In this document: piece by piece, positions 47,201 to 59,091 of the stretch
How positions within the stretch are numbered: the first letter of the stretch is position 1
Layout of the letters: each line of letters starts with the position of its first letter
Assembly (NCBI RefSeq): GCF_007655135.1
Contig: NC_045127.1
Location: 18,199,699 to 18,263,698, forward strand
DNA length: 64,000 nt
Direction of reading: 5' to 3'
Origin: Punica granatum
Taxonomy: Eukaryota; Streptophyta; Magnoliopsida; Myrtales; Lythraceae
Notes under the pieces: model-generated
Seen by the model: only the letters and a program-made list of their open reading frames with translations
Database searches by the model: none
Told to the model about the DNA's origin: nothing
Program-made: the position numbers and the translations under genes

Positions 47201-49594
47201 CTTGGTAAGTGGCAAAGATATCTATCATATTTGAAATCTTCTGTATCAATTGTTTTGTCCACTTTACAGGGTTCGTCTTTTGAAGGTTTTCTTAGTTGTA
47301 GCAGAATTAAAAATTTATATCCTTGGCCTTTGCTGAGCCAATCTCGAGATTTATTTTGTAAATATACCTTTTGTTTCACTTCTCAATTAGGATGGCTGCC
47401 CATGCCATAGAATTGTTGACTGCTGGAAGCGATGAAGCAGAAGCTCTTTTGCGTGAAGAGCGTTATAGTTTGGGGGAAATTAGCTTGGAGGAACTCCATC
47501 GACTTGTTTATGCCCAAGTTCTGTCCTCCCATGCTTTAAGTTGGCAGGTGAGTAAAAGTTGTTCCACTGAAAATCGGATATATGTTTGAATCATTAATCT
47601 GAAGGGTTTACTACTTGGATCTCGGTGATGTCACATGATATTTATCTAGCCTGGATGTAAGCTATTCTATTGCTTTGCTAATGCTTGTTTTCTTTGAATT
47701 CTTGATCACATTTGGATGAAGCAGAATCCCTTCTCTATATGCTTTTGAAAAACATATAAAAATTTGTAGAGGATCTTTAATCTCCCAGTTTATTAACGAA
47801 GAACTTTTATGGTTCGCAAAAGATAATATGATGGTTCATAAAATATAATATTTGTAAGCAAATTCTATTATGAAGGGAAAAAATAAAAGCATCTTGCAGT
47901 AATGACCTCATGGATCTTTCTCTCGATATTTTGATTTGGTGAAATGTTGAAATGATTAGTTCCTCACTTAGCAAGAGCGAATGCCATTTTACTTGCCTGT
48001 TGTTGACTTTAAAGTGGATGGTTCATTATTGTTAGTCGGACATCCTCGCGGTGTCCTACTTAAATCTATTGCTGTTGACATTTTTTTGCCTCATTTTGGA
48101 CTGATACTTATCTTGGAAATGACAATGTTCTTTACTGAGCCAAGAACGGAAAATTTGTCTTGAACCATGATCATCTTATATTTCCAGATTGCTCCTGTTT
48201 ATTTATCATCATGCCTGAAGCAAGGAATGGGTCTTTTAGAGATTTTACTGTATAGGCAACCTGTCCCACACAAAGAACTGCTGCTCAAGGTATTCCACTT
48301 GGAAAAATTGCTTATCATCCTAGAACCTGCTTGTGCTCATTTATGTTTTTTTTGTGCTTCCTACCATTACCACTGTTTCATTTTAGTGACTCATGTTTCT
48401 TGTTGGCCAAGAAGAATCTGGAGATTTGCCGTTTGTATGAGCTTGACGACATCAGTTCTAATATCATGAAGGTACATGAAATTTTAGTGTATAATCTCTT
48501 TTCGTAATTTCAACCATTGAAATTTTTCAGCATATCAGTGAATGCCTTTATGAAATGAAATTCTTTAATTACCTTAAGGTTTGCATGAATACACCTTACC
48601 CTGGCGAAACTTACTTCGAAGTACATGGGTCAGTTTTCTGTTCGTTAATGAGATCTGCTTCAGAACTCCTGCTTAGTGCTTTTCTTGGTGTAAAAGATGG
48701 CTGGAGTTCATCATTGGAAGCATGGTCGAAAGGGTTCTGGAGTATATTGGCTTCAGCAAGCACAAGATGAATTTCGTCTTAACAAAATTGCTCAGCTGCT
48801 GTTCGGCTCTGTAGGCAAATCAATTTCAGATGAAAGTTTTAAGGTACTTTAATGCCTTCAGTTTTTGTCCAACCAGTTTATTGTTGGTTTTGCTCTGCAT
48901 TACATGATTTGAGTTCTCTCCTGGGTATGTAACAGCAATGGGAAGGTCTAATTGAGTTGTTGCATTCTGAATCTAAAGCTGCTGGTGGCCTTGAGTTTCT
49001 GCTCAAGTAAAAATCTCCCTTTAAATTTCCCCTCCTAATTGGATATTTGTGTCCCAAACTTAATTTGCTCTTTGATAACAGGTATAGAGACTTCAAAAGG
49101 TTGCTACAGCAGATTGGTGACGGGAAGAATGATGTCGCTGCTCAGCAAGCTGTCGAGTCTCTCATGTTGGTAAGTCGATATTATGTGCATCCTGTAATCT
49201 TGTAATTCAGGTTCAGCATTCAAAATGATTGAAGTTGACTCTTGTACATTTTTCTCCCATTGGAAGGAGGAAGTTATATTTTGATTTGACTTGGTGGGGG
49301 TTTCATCTGTTGATCAATCTGCAGCTTATGAAGAACCCTTCGACGCCTCAAAGATTTTGGCTGCCTCTGCTTAATGATTCAGTAAGTTCTTGTGGTAATG
49401 TTAGTTTAGATTGTGATTAAGCACTATTAAAGTGGCATTTTAATAGAACTCAAATCGGTTAAGTGCTCAAAAGTTGGTTGAACTAAAACAGCAGTGGAAA
49501 AAGGTGAGGAGAAAATTGAGCATTATATAAATGAAAACTTGATTTATCAAGTAATTGAAAGTCTAACCGAGAAGTGGTTTATTAATTGATTTTT

Positions 49595-49631
<37 letters not shown>

Positions 49632-49909
49632 CATTTCCGACACTGACATGAAAATACAGATTTCGCCTTCATTGTTTTCTTTCTGTTATGTATGGATGGT
49701 TTTTTCGGTTGCAGTTGAAGCTGCTGAATTGGCAGGATCGGCCTCTTCTGAACGTTTCCCAAACCAATCTTTTGTTGAATAAACTGCAAGAGCTGTCCAT
49801 AGCTAGGCTTCGTCCACACTTCGTCAAGCCTGACTTCCCAATGGAGGCCTTGAATTCTGTAAGGCTATCCCTCGCGACTAATCTCGGGCGTGCCATTTTA
49901 GAAGAGTGA
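44244..49909 (+). CDS. NUP85: Nuclear pore complex protein NUP85, 18 exons, intact
   Basis: Joining 18 exons gives 708 aa, close to Arabidopsis NUP85 (about 716 aa as I recall). Exons: 44244-44596, 44953-45055, 45154-45264, 45395-45478, 45602-45673, 45791-45847, 46437-46556, 46644-46844, 46972-47082, 47167-47204, 47391-47547, 48188-48289, 48412-48471, 48697-48843, 48936-49006, 49082-49169, 49325-49381, 49715-49909. Every intron is GT-AG and the frame never breaks. Diagnostic stretches include EISNAQWRRIAYGSVSPFA, DDPRYWEVIASALAVGWLE, GSYQLDQLSNRE, KMPRMRPELE, VMIGILGENTE, NPSTPQRFWLPLL and ATNLGRAILEE. NUP85 is an alpha-solenoid scaffold subunit of the Nup107-160 (Y) complex at the nuclear envelope, needed for pore assembly and mRNA export. 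It is the only convincingly functional host gene here. Confidence 0.97.
49596..49628 (+). repeat. (CT)n microsatellite in the last NUP85 intron
   Basis: About 16 CT units within intron 17 (49382-49714). Confidence 0.95.
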
Positions 49910-50303
49910 GCACTCATGGTATCATGTATCATCTGGTATTTTGTGGCTCCCAATTGAGAATCAATCCCTGGGCTTACAGGTCGAGCCTCGCCCTGTAAAA
50001 TAGCTATTCTGTTTAGTTCCTGGAAACTAATGTCCTATAAGGCGAGTGTATGCTTTACTTGTCAGGTTTTCTTGTGTTTGTTGCATCTATGTAAGAACCT
50101 ATCATACCGCCTCTCTATAAATTAAATGGTTTCTCTTTAAAATTTTGAGTTACTTATGAAAGGAAAAGGGTGCAAGAATAGATGTTTATTTCTTCCTTTT
50201 TCATTGTCAAAATATGAATAGAATATTGTCATAGCGTTTGGGAACGAAGTTAAGTTTAATTTAATTTGAGGAGATGAAGACAAAAGTAGTTGGAACATAG
50301 CAG
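49910..50303 (+). other. NUP85 3' flank
   Basis: The likely 3' UTR and downstream DNA. A TATAAATTAAA stretch near 50116 might serve in 3'-end formation, but no canonical AATAAA is evident. No other gene is seen. Confidence 0.4.
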
Positions 50304-50486
50304 GGCACGGGTCGATACGCACAGCGCCTAATATCCATCGTTTACTCTTTGGACTATTGGGGTATCTAATCCCATTTGCTCCCCTAGCTTTCGTCTCTCA
50401 GTGTCGGCCTAGTAGAGTGTTTTCGCCGTTGGTGTTCTTTTCGATCTTAGTGCATTTCACCGCTCCATCGGAAATTTCCTCTGCCC
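50304..50486 (-). pseudogene. rrn16: Nuclear-integrated plastid 16S rRNA fragment
   Basis: The plus strand reads as the reverse complement of a 16S rRNA interior. It contains GGTCGATACGCACAGCGCC, then TATCCATCGTTTAC, GGACTATTGGGGTATCTAAT (the conserved ~806 region), CCCCTAGCTTTCGTCTCTCA, CGCCGTTGGTGTTCTTT and CACCGCTCC. The wording matches the plastid rather than the bacterial or mitochondrial version, as I recall. About 180 bp remain, with point changes and small deletions, so it is a transferred non-functional scrap. It ends where MULE-2 sequence begins. Confidence 0.88.
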
Positions 50487-50740
50487 AAGCGATTAATTTC
50501 GTTCCTGACTTATGCAAGTTGTATCAATTGGGTCCCTGAGAAAAAAGTTATATCAATTTGGTCATTGATCACATCAATTTCGTTCCTATCACATCAATGT
50601 AGCCCTTAATTACATAAATTTAGTTCTTAGTCATATCAATTTGGTCATTAGTCATATCAATTTGGTCTCTAGTTATATCAATTTGGTCTTGAGTGACATT
50701 AAATCCATCCCTCCGTCAAATTTATCGTTAGTACTGGATG
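50487..50740 (+). repeat. MULE-2 terminal-type region with short ATCAATTTGGT units
   Basis: Repeated units of about 17-23 bp with TATCAATTTGGTC and TCTTAGTCA words precede the transposase leader; copy 2 lies at about 52465-52720. It is in the position of a MULE terminal repeat, but no inverted partner occurs to the right, so the end is missing or moved. Confidence 0.5.
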
Positions 50741-50972
50741 AAAAATAATTTTGCATCAATTTCGTTATTGGATGTCAATGTTCACCTTTTCGCTTAAATT
50801 TGAAATTTCATTTATTTTTTTATTTTTTTATTTTATTTTTTTCCCCCTTGAATCACTCCTTCTCGTCTCTCGCTCATAACTCCCGCTCTCTCTCTGCTCT
50901 CTCTCTCTCTCACAACATGGGTTTCGTTTTGGAGAAGAACAGTTTCTTGCTAGAGCACCGTGTGTCCTGATC

Positions 50973-52428
50973 ATGGATGTTGACTTTGGATTTGTCCGCG
51001 AGCCAAGGTATGTCTCTCGTTAACTCTCACAAGCTATTGTTTTGAGTGAAAATATGATATTTTTTTTAGTGATTAGAATGAGGTGCACTACAGTTTGGTT
51101 ACTATGTCCAACTATTCGAATTTTGTGAGCTAGGACATTGCTCTGGCCAACATTGTAAGGTTTTTCTAATATTTTGTTTTGTGTGGTCTGTGACAGTGGA
51201 AGCATTTTTAAGACAGTGGATGTGGTTATACATCATGATAGAAGGTTTGTTAGGGACCCCATGTTGCGATATGAAGGTCATGTTGTAGAAGTGAAGAAGG
51301 ACGAATACATAAATGATTCAATGCTCCAGGGCTTTTAGACATTCTTGGGAAGAAATATAGAACCAAACCCACTACCTGCTTCTACAAAAATCTAATATTT
51401 AGTGATTTGGATGTTGGGCATGAACCTCTCGCGAGTGATGATGATGCAAGATTGTTGTTTAATGTACTTTTAGAAGTTACGGAGCCTGTGAGGGAGGTTC
51501 ACTTATACTTTAAGCACAATGAAGTAGATGTGGCTGAAGAAGTTTTCTTAGATGATGTTAGATAGCTTGAGAGAAGGAGAATGCAAGAGAAAGGTCATCG
51601 GGGAGAGGAAGGTGATTAGGAAGAGGATGATGATCGGAAAGATGAAGGTCATCAGGGAAAGGAAGGTTCAAATGATGACACTACAGATGGCAGCACCTAT
51701 AAGTTGGGACTTGAGAACAACAGTTCAGATGATGAAGAGGACAATAATTCAGATGAGTTTGATGAGGGAAGGGTTGAATCAAGTGGAGGTGAAGGAGTAG
51801 AAGGAGGAGAAGGAAGAGTGCAAGGAGGTGAAGTAAGCACACAACCTGGGAAGAGAATGAAGACAAAGTGCAAAGTGAAATCTAGCTATTCAACCTCCAA
51901 AAAGCAACTCCAAATCCATTAATAAAAAAAGATATAAGAGCAAATGAATGTTCAAGGACAAGACTTCTGCTGAGAGAGATAACATGTTTGCAAGCGATTT
52001 TAGCTCTGCACAGGGGATTGAAGGAAATAGTGTAGATGGAACATCCACAGCTCTTACTGCATCCTCAGCCAGTGCTGCTAGTGTTGTTGCTGGTGAAACT
52101 GCTGTTGTATCCACATCTGTGCCAACATTGAAAATGAGTAGATATGTGATGGCTATGAAACAAATAAGTTGAAATCAATCCATGATGAAGATTCAGAAGA
52201 TGATAGTATCAAGTATCCATGTTTCAATTCAGAAGATGATCAAAATATTGTTGTCACTAAGTTAATGGAGTTTAAGAATTTGGAACAGTTCAAGATTGCT
52301 GTGAGAGATTTGAATATCTCAATTGGAAGGAAAGTTGATTTTGTGAAAAATGATACTGAGAGGGTCATGATTGTGTGTGTTGAGAGGGAGATACAATGCT
52401 CAGAGAGCAAGGCAACTAAAGCCTTCCA
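50973..52428 (+). pseudogene. MULE-2 transposase N-terminal half (duplicate copy)
   Basis: Exon 1 (50973-51007, MDVDFGFVREP) is followed by a GT-AG intron (51008-51196) and an exon beginning SGSIFKTVDVVIHHDRRFV. After a stop in the next segment come DLDVGHEPLASDDDARLLFN and an acidic region (SSDDEEDNNSDEFDEG). The frame then resumes with the start of the MuDR domain. It ends at the duplication junction inside that domain. Several stops and frame changes make it non-functional, and the catalytic core is entirely absent. Confidence 0.8.
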
Positions 52429-54401
52429 CCGCTCCACTGGAAATTCCTTTTGCCCAAATGTTTAATTTCGTTCCTGACTTATACAAGTTGTATAAATTGG
52501 GTTCCTGAGAAAAAAAGTTATATCAATTTGGTTCTTGATCACATCAATTTCGTTCCTATCACATCAATGTAGCCCTTAATTACATAAATTTAGTTCTTAG
52601 TCATATCAATTTGGTTATTGGTCATATTAATTTGGTCTATAGTCACATCAATTTGGTCTTGAGTGACATTAAATCCATCCCTCCGTCAAATCTATCGTTA
52701 GTACTGGATGAAAAATAATTTTGCATCAATTTCGTTATTGGATGTCAATGTTCACCTTTTCGCTTAAATTTGAAATTTAATTAATTAATTTATTTTTTTC
52801 CCTCTTGAATCACTCCTTCTCGTCTCTCTCTCATAACTCCCGCTCTCTCACTCTCTCACAACTCCTTCCAAACGTGAGCGACGCAACATGGGTTTCGTTT
52901 TGGAGAAGAAGAACAGTTTCGCGCTAGGGCACCGTGTGTCCTCATCATGGACGTTGACTTCGAATTTGTCCGCGAGCCAAGGTGTGTCTCTCGTTAACTC
53001 TCACAAGCTATTGTTTTGAGTGAAAAGATGACATTTTTTTTAGTGATCAGAATGAGGTGCACTACAGTTTGGTTACTATGTCTGTCTATTCGAATTTTGT
53101 GAGCTGGGACATTGCTCTGGCCAACATTGTAAGGTTTTTCTAATATTTTGTTTTGTGTGGTCTGTGACAGTGGAAGCATTTTTAAGACAGTGGATGTGGT
53201 TATACATCATGATAGAAGGTTTGTTAGGGACCCCATGTTGCGATATGAAGTCGTGTTGTAGAAGTGAAGAAGGACGAATACATAAATGATTCAATGCTCC
53301 AGGGCTTTTAGACATGCTTGGGAAGAAATATAGAACCAAACCCACTGCCTGCTTCTACAAAAATCTAATATTTAGTGATTTGGATGTTGGGCATGAACCT
53401 CTCGCTAGTGATGATGATGCAAGATTGTTGTTTAATGTAATTTTAGAAGTTACTGAGCCTGTGAAGGAGGTTCACTTGTACTTTGAGCACAATGAGGTAG
53501 ATGTGGCTGAAGAAGTTTTCTTAGATGATGTTAGATAGCTTGAGAGAAAGAGAATGTAAGAAAAAGGTCATCGGGGAGAGGAAGGTGATTAGGAAGAGGA
53601 TGGTGATCGGAAAGATGAAGGTCATCAGGGAAAGGAAGGTTCAAATGATGACACTGCAGATGGCAGTACCTATAAGTTGGGACTTGAGGACAACAATTCA
53701 GATGATGAAGATGACAATAATTCAGATGAGTTTGATGAGGGAAGGGTTGAATCAAGTGGAGGTGAAGGAGTAGAAAGAGGAGAAGGAAGAGTGCAAGGAG
53801 GTGAAATAAGCACACAATTTGGGAAGAGAATGAAGACAAAGTGCAAAGTGAAATCTAGCTATTCAACCTCCAAAAAGCAACTCCAAATCCATTAATAAAA
53901 AAGGATATAAGAGCAAATGAATGTTCAAGGACAAGACTTCTGTTGAGAGAGATAAGATGTTTGCAAGCGATTTTAGCTCTGTACAGGGGATGGAAGGAAA
54001 TAGTGTAGATAGAACATCTACAGCTCTTGCTGCATCCTCAACCAGTGCTACTGGTGTTGCTGCTGGTGAAACTGTTGTTGCATCCACATCTGTGCCAACA
54101 TTGAAAATGAGCAGATATGTGAGGGCTATGAAACAAATGAGTTGAAGTCAATCCATGATGAAGATTCAGAAGATGATAGTATCAAGTATCCATGTCTCAA
54201 TTCAGAAGATGATCAAAATATTGTTGTCACTAAGTTAATGGAGTTTAAGAATTTGGAGCAGTTCAAGATTGCTGTGAGAGATTTGAATATCTCCATTGGA
54301 AGGAAAGTTGATTTTGTGAAAAATAATACTGAGAGGGTCAGGATTGTGTGTGTTAAGAGGGAGATACTATGCTCAGAGAGCAAGGCAACTAAAGCCTTCC
54401 A
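52429..54401 (+). repeat. Tandem duplication, unit B
   Basis: Second copy of unit A. It continues without a break into the rest of the transposase, so unit B is in the ancestral context on its right side and unit A on its left side. Confidence 0.92.
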
Positions 54402-56199
54402 GGTAAAGGCTTTCTACTCTGAACACACATGTGCTAGAAGGAGGATCAATAAGCTAGCAACAAGGGAGTGGATAGCCCCTAAGTTGGTCTTACTTGTCAG
54501 GATCCAACCGGATATAACTGGGCATGTAGCATATGACTATATGATTCATAGGTATGGAGTAAATGTGAATGATGCCATGGTACCTCGGGTTTTGAATTGG
54601 CTCATGAAATTTGTGAAGGGCAAGAGAATGAGCAATATGCAAAGTTGCATAATTATGCTCATAAGCTGTTCAAGAGAAATCCTGGGTCAATTATTGGCTT
54701 GCAGTGCACACTATATATTCATGAGTTTAACAGAATGTAAATCTGTTTGAAAGCTTGTAAAAGGGAGTTTTTAACTGGGTGTAGACCCCTGATTGATTTA
54801 GATGGCTGCTTCCTTAAGGGATATTATGGTGGACAATTGGTAACTGCTGTGAGTTAGGATGTGAACAACTCCTTTTATGCATAACATACGCTATTATGGA
54901 TGTGGAGAACAAAGAGAACATGATTTGGTTTTTAGAAAACCTAGTATTTAGGGGATCTAGTGGAAAAGGGATTCACTTTCATCTCTAATAGACAAAGAGT
55001 AACCAATTGCTACAGGTTACGTGTATTAAATTGTCCGTCACATGAATATAATAACATCATTTAGGTCCTCATGTTAGTAATTGATTTGATTCATTCCTTC
55101 ATTTTTCATGTAGGGACTAAATAGTGCTTTGGAGTTGGTTTGTCATGGTGCATCATATAAATATTATTGCAGACATATTTTTGCTAACTTCATAACGAAA
55201 TTCAAGAACACCCCAGAATATGAAAAAGCATTTTGAGTTTGTACTAAGTCAACAACACATCGTCATTTTGATGAAGCAATGAAGGCGTTTGAGAGGCTAA
55301 ATAAGGATGCTGCAGAGTGGCTGAAGGACGTCCCCACAGATTGGTAGAGTAGGTCAGCCTTTGATACTATTTGCAAAAGTAAGGCAGTGACATCCAATAT
55401 GTGTGAGCAGTCTAATGGGGTAATCCTCAAGTATAGGGGTAAATCTATAATTATAATGCCTGAAGGTGTAAGAATGTATATCACTAGCAAGATGGTGAAG
55501 ACACATGTTTTGATTGCCAAGAGCCAATGACCCCTCTACCAACAAGTCCAAATTAAGCTTGATAAACTAATTCAAAAGTCATTATATTGGACTCTTCACT
55601 AGTCAAGGGATCCTAATAGGGCAAAGTTTGAGGTAACGTGTGCTCCCCATTCAAAATGTGATGTTGACTTGAAAGAGATGTCTTGCTCATGCAGATCTTG
55701 GGAGTCGTCTGGCATTCGAGCATGTCATTGCTTGTATAAACCAAAATGGTCAAAAACCTGAATAATTTTGTCGACAGCTGGTTAATCAAGGACACCAATG
55801 AGAAGATACACTCCTATTTTATTAACCCTGCAGTTAGTAAGGTATTTTGGGAGAGAAATGACATTGACCCTATCCAACCTCCTATGATGAAGAGAAAACC
55901 AGGCAAACTAAAGACCAAGAGAAAGAAGACACTGGAAGAAGATGTTAACCCTCACAAGTTGAAGAGGAAGCTTGGCCCTCCTAGATACTCAAGGTGCAAA
56001 TAGGTTGGACATAAGAAGACATAGTTGCAAGGCCAACTTAGGTTCACTAGCTGCTACTACTGAGGAAGCAAGACAATCTCATGTGTCAAGTGATGGGGAC
56101 CTAGCTGCTGCAGGTGATGGTGCAAATGATGCATCCGTTGCTGCTCAAGAGGGACATTTTGGTCTTATCCTACCTCAACCACCACCTCAATCAACATAG
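52947..56199 (+). pseudogene. MULE-2 transposase, full-length but decayed
   Basis: In order: N-terminal exon (52947-52981), intron (52982-53170), acidic linker, MuDR domain (LMEFKNLEQFKIAVRDLNIS and its CVKREILC, about 54230-54380), an EHTCARRRINKL segment, catalytic core with LIDLDGCFLKGYYGGQL (from about 54793), a FISNRQ motif where the usual second aspartate is asparagine, CRHIFANF, and NMCEQSNGVIL carrying the glutamate. A SWIM finger (CSCRSWESSGIRACH, about 55685-55729) and a zinc-knuckle-like tail (SRCK-VGHKK) follow. Multiple stops (for example AF-stop-VCTK near 55235 and others) and frame changes inactivate it. Unlike MULE-1, the C-terminal domains are retained. It is a distinct family: its termini do not match 15888-16070. 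Confidence 0.85.
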
Positions 56200-56765
56200 C
56201 CCTTACAGACTGATCATCAAACCACACAGGTACAATTTTCCCTTTATTTTATTTTATTTTAATTTCATGATGACATTACTGAATGAATTAATTTTGTCAT
56301 CTTAATGTCATTTTGCTTGAAGTATAGGTGCATTGGTAGTACTTTTCCTCCGCAGATGATCTAGCCAACATGAAGAAGGTCAATTCTCTAAGTGGAATTG
56401 CATTTAGACCATCTCTAGTGAGACTTGGCATGATGCCCCCTCCAAGAGCTCCTATTACAAGGAAAAACCATTCAAGGTGCCAGTGCTGCAACTGCCTAGA
56501 GTTTTGTAGCCTTTATGAACGCAGGAGCATCATGGCCCCCTCAATGATTTTGGTTGATGTTGAAACAGGATAATACTCATGATGGATGCATTTTGGATGA
56601 TGAAGATTGTGATTATTGGATGGTGATAGGAAGTAGTCTAATATTATTTTAGGCTGGGATATAGATGGTTTTTGGCTGGGTTTTTGACTGGATTGTATAT
56701 GCTGAAGACAATGGTTATTATATGCTTTAATGATGCACTATTAGCTACTTTTGATGTTTTAACTA
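56200..56765 (+). pseudogene. Trailing exon and 3' part of the MULE-2 gene
   Basis: After a possible donor (GTACAATTTTCCC near 56228) and acceptor (AAGTATAG near 56327), a segment at 56368-56515 reads KVNSLSGIAFRPSLVRLG and MMPPPRAPITRKN, which looks like a basic C-terminal tail. The downstream sequence to 56765 is AT-rich with no inverted terminal repeat. Confidence 0.4.
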
Positions 56766-57103
56766 TAGAGGTTCAAGATCTCATTTGGGTTTGAAGCTTC
56801 GGAGCTTCTCAAGAAGCTTGGAGTGATCGAGCCCTTTTTAGGGGGTCTACGGAGATAGTGTACGATGAGAAGTCGGATAGACACCTCTCTGTATGGAATT
56901 TGTTCCACACTTCCTTCATTGAAGTGAATGAGGAAGGTAGCGAAGCTGCAGCTGCCTCCGCCTGCTTTATGAAATTAAGGGGCTTGTCGTCAATCAAGAA
57001 GATAGACTTCATCGCGGACCACCCATTCCTGTTCCTTATTCGAGAGAACATGACTACGACGGTTCTATTTGTCGGTCAGGTTCTCGATCCTTCAACCGTC
57101 TAA
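56766..57103 (+). pseudogene. Serpin C-terminal fragment
   Basis: The plus strand encodes the last third of a plant serpin (serine-protease inhibitor): [20 protein letters not shown], a frameshift at the G5 run 56841-56845, then [20 protein letters not shown] (shutter and reactive-loop hinge), and [20 protein letters not shown] before a stop. The roughly 270 N-terminal residues are missing. Intact serpins trap proteases through the reactive loop; this remnant cannot fold as one. It directly abuts the MULE-2 tail, so it may have been moved with it or may be an older gene stump. Confidence 0.85.
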
Positions 57104-58962
57104 TGATATATGCATTCGACTGGCCTAAGTCGTGATCTTTTCTATACGGGAGTGCTTAGATTAACCTTCTTAATGTCGAAGGGAGGATGTATGTGAACTC
57201 TAGTTCGATATCTATGACATAACTTATTGACAAATACCTGTACTATGAAGTGAAATATTGGTAAAATATATTCTATGCACTGTTTCTGTCTTACATTATG
57301 GTCTATTCTATTCTTGTATACTTCTTTGATGTTCAGATTTGGATTGTTTGTTGTTCAACATAAAGTAAAAGATGTTGTGCAGGGCATGACGGGAACCAGT
57401 CATCATCGGTAAGACGTCGAAGAAATAGACTGGTACGGAGTGGTAATTCCCCATGCCAAATGAACATTTTTTATTTTGAGCAATAACTTCAATGCCTAGA
57501 GGTGAGAGCACTAGAGTGGTGTTGTCTGAGTCTGGGAGGTGGAGGATGATCCTCCTTACATGTCATCTTCGTATGGGGTGAGTGTAGAATAACCTGACTT
57601 GGTCATGTATAGGCCATTATAATGGTGCTTCCAGATGAATCTATCCTTGCATTCCCACCAAGAAAGTGATAAAGAGATGATATATTATACCACAAATTCG
57701 GGAAGTCAATTGCACAAGCACTCACTCTCCCTATGCCCTCTCTGTGCTTCTAATGGCCAAAGAGACCTTCTCAACTAAATCTGCATTCGTATAGCTCAGT
57801 AGCAGTTTGTACGGGGAACCCAAGGCTCGGTCAGAAATTAATGAAGCAGCCATCCCCGGATCAGCCACTGCACGGCTTGCACTAGCACCGGCTGGCCGAG
57901 TAGTAAGAATTGTCATCCAGACCTACGAATCTCGACAACGAGCAGTTGCAGTAAAGAAACCTCCGCTAGGAAGGTATTTTGCACACATAACAGAAGCCCA
58001 CCCAAAGAGAGTCATTATTGACAAGAATTCGTGATGCTTAACGCCAAATTGCATCGCCAAATTGAATTCACACATGCGCAGAAATCCAAGACTGACTTCC
58101 CTTCTTGGTTGGGTAAGTACTAACCACTTAACACAATGTTATATAAATGAGTAAAAATGCCCACGCATTCACTGGAAGGACTCTCCATACCCTATTAATT
58201 ACCGTTTCCTCATAGACGAAATCAGAAATTCTTTTAGGGGTAGCACCGATATTGAAACTTTATAGCATATAAAAATACCACGACAAATGAAAATTCATTA
58301 CAATCCAAAACAATATTTAAATATATTCTCGACGAATTTGATAAGAGCTATCTTATATAAAAAGAAAATTTCCACTAGTCCATTAAATTTTTTAAACTCA
58401 TACTTAAGATACGGGTGATTTCGTTTTCAATTAAGAATATGAAAGTTGTTAACTTTTCTAGGACTCGTAAGAAAATTATGAAGGCAAAACACCTCAAGGG
58501 AAATGGGCATTAGTGATGGAAAAATACGTGACGGATGTTGAAAATTATAGATTGCAAATTCATTGGATTTTATTAATGGGTCACTTAGTGTGATTCATGA
58601 GTACTTGGACGAATTCGGGTTACGAAGTGAAGGTTCATTCATTCAATGGATACATTTGAGTGCAAGACAAGTAATGTATATGGAAGTGTTTACATTAACT
58701 AAGTGTACATGTAAGATCATTAATTGCTTATCCATGGGTGATGTTCCATCTAAGAGTTACGTCCAATACGAAGGGTTCTGACTTTTCAATAGTGTCCATT
58801 GAGTGCATATAAATAGAGACGCTATAGTGCTCAAATGATGATCAAGAAAATTTCAGAAATCAGAGTGAGAGTTAGGGAATTCCTCGATTTTGCTAGTTGA
58901 AGGAATTCATAAGGCTTCATTGTATCTCGGGAGGACCTTTGCCTTAACCCTCTAGCAACTTT
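57104..58962. other. Unassigned DNA between the serpin stump and copia element 2
   Basis: On the minus strand 58030-57380 has several short open segments with ordinary amino-acid composition (for example NKKCSFGMGNYHSVPVYFFD near 57400-57470), which may be a decayed gene piece I cannot name. 58560-58960 has a TATAAATAG box (58807-58815) and might be the 5' LTR of copia element 2, but it does not match the DNA downstream of that element. Confidence 0.35.
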
Positions 58963-59091
58963 GTGTGGGGGCAAATAGTTCTCTTTGGAAAGCGTCATTC
59001 GCGCCTCGAATCCTATGTTGTTAACCCCACATCACCTCCGGATCGATCGTCTCCACCCAATTCCCCAACAATCAAAGATAACTATTTTGAG

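Larger units (their letters stand above)
50460..52428 (+). repeat. Tandem duplication, unit A (1,969 bp)
   Basis: Unit A matches 52429-54401 with scattered substitutions and small indels. It starts with the last ~27 bp of the plastid rRNA fragment and ends within the MULE transposase after KATKAF. At the junction (52428/52429) the transposase is joined straight to a second copy of the rRNA tail. Confidence 0.92.

Noticed and set aside
50487..57103. Complete MULE-2 with both ends
   Set aside because: No inverted copy of the 50487-50740 region was found to the right, so an intact element is not supported.
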